Source of the DNA: Fibrobacter succinogenes
GTDB taxonomy: Bacteria > Fibrobacterota > Fibrobacteria > Fibrobacterales > Fibrobacteraceae
Assembly (NCBI GenBank): GCA_902794535.1
Contig: CADBHQ010000026.1
Location: 1 to 64,000, forward strand
Direction of reading: 5' to 3'
Length of the DNA stretch: 64,000 bases
Both the position numbers and the translations under genes were made by a program. The notes beneath the pieces are model-generated. The model searched no databases and was not told the origin of the DNA. It was given only the letters and a program-made list of their open reading frames with translations. Position 1 is the first letter of the stretch, and the number at the start of each line of letters is the position of its first letter. Shown in pieces: positions 63,321-64,000 of the stretch.

Positions 63321-63341
63321 GTTGGATAAACGGAAAAGCCT

Positions 63342-64000
63342 ATGATTCAACGCAAAATAGACAACTATTTAGTCGATTTCTACGCCAAGTACAAGAAGGC
63401 CTTACTTGTTACAGGTGCAAGGCAAATCGGCAAGACCAGCTCGATTCGCGAATTCGGGAAAAAACATTTCAAGCATTTTGTTGAAATTAATTTCCTGGAA
63501 TCACCGGCCGCTAAGGCCATTTTTGACGGAACCGACACTTCTGACATTTTGCTCCGTCTATCGGCATACACCAAAACGAAGCTGGTCAAAAACGAAACCC
63601 TGATTTTCCTAGACGAAATTCAGGAATGTCCGAATGCGGTAACGGCGATCAAGTTCCTTGTCGAGGAAGGCTCTTACCGTTACATCATGAGCGGTTCACT
63701 TCTTGGAGTGGAACTCAAAGATATCCGTTCCCTGCCGGTCGGATTTTTAAGCATCAAGGAAATGTTCCCTCTAGACCTGGAGGAATTTGCGAATGCGGTA
63801 GGCGTGCAGCCGGAAGTCCTGAAATCTATCCACTCTGCTTTCGCAAATAAAACCGAAGTTGATGCGCTTGTCCATGAAAAAATGATGGCAATCTTTCGCC
63901 TGTATATGGTTATCGGCGGAATGCCCGCCGCAGTCGCGGAGTATCTGGAATCAAACAACATCCAGAATGTCGTAGAAATTCAGCAAAGCATTATTGAGTT
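63342..64000 (+). CDS. AAA ATPase, DUF4143-type (partial at the window end)
   Basis: At least 219 residues; the stop lies beyond the edge. Walker A is GARQIGKTSSIREF and Walker B LIFLDEIQECPNA, followed by a YRYIMSGSLLGVELKDI sensor-like stretch and FPLDLEEFANAVGV. This is the AAA_14/DUF4143 family of ATPases, common in Bacteroidota and Fibrobacterota and often suspected of mobile or defence roles. The ATG has no clear ribosome site; the tandem repeats lie just upstream. Confidence 0.85.
   Translation, partial: MIQRKIDNYLVDFYAKYKKALLVTGARQIGKTSSIREFGKKHFKHFVEINFLESPAAKAIFDGTDTSDILLRLSAYTKTKLVKNETLIFLDEIQECPNAVTAIKFLVEEGSYRYIMSGSLLGVELKDIRSLPVGFLSIKEMFPLDLEEFANAVGVQPEVLKSIHSAFANKTEVDALVHEKMMAIFRLYMVIGGMPAAVAEYLESNNIQNVVEIQQSIIE

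Noticed and set aside
63246..63330. Possible CRISPR-like array
   Set aside because: Only two adjacent repeats without spacers and no cas genes; it is a plain tandem repeat.
1..64000. tRNA or rRNA genes
   Set aside because: None was recognised by eye in the gaps; a covariance search could still find a short RNA.

Overview
The window looks like chromosomal DNA of a Fibrobacter (phylum Fibrobacterota, gut fibre degrader). The reasons are two tandem fibro-slime proteins, two lipoproteins with the Fibrobacter major paralogous domain (FISUMP), a GH10 xylanase with a carbohydrate-binding module, a Dcu C4-dicarboxylate carrier that fits succinate export, and sorting-like C-terminal tails on large secreted proteins. 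No rRNA, tRNA or CRISPR array was seen.

Layout. 0-9 kb: part of an ABC-class ATPase gene, then small envelope proteins, an OmpR-type two-component pair, an ATP-type phosphofructokinase and a TPR protein. 9-14.7 kb (minus strand): two secreted CUB-like/InlB-repeat proteins, each followed by one or two tiny ORFs (43, 48 and 50 aa) that share a K-x-Y-x-x-P-x-M-x-V signature. Both large genes start behind matching TTGAC-N18-TAAGTT boxes. 14.8-22.7 kb: two fibro-slime paralogues. 22.9-33.6 kb: pta, an Rpn-like nuclease, RNase G, a SpoIIE phosphatase/kinase fusion with its STAS partner, a DUF4153-like membrane protein and ahcY. 33.7-50.7 kb: membrane proteins, an SGNH esterase, DUF3392, an HTH/IrrE-like protein, murJ, a phosphohexomutase, FISUMP lipoproteins, GH10 xylanase, rubrerythrin, dcu and a dxs-like synthase.

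50.7-64 kb is an accessory region, AT-rich from about 56.6 to 62.4 kb. It carries two separate operons, each made of a UPF1-like SF1 helicase followed by a winged-helix-like partner. The larger helicase has an N-terminal region that reads as a degenerate protein kinase. It is divergent from a NYN-LOTUS RNase-like gene only 38 bases away, and then comes a DUF4143-type ATPase. The other helicase operon and the small operon after it are each preceded by the same ~90-base leader with two hairpins. This helicase/wHTH/NYN cluster is the best candidate for an undescribed RNA-directed defence or RNA-processing system.

Four conserved genes (rng, a phosphohexomutase, rubrerythrin, dxs) are each broken by one indel. 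One of them is an exact 22-base tandem duplication. They may be assembly errors or real lesions; the reading frames on both sides are otherwise intact.
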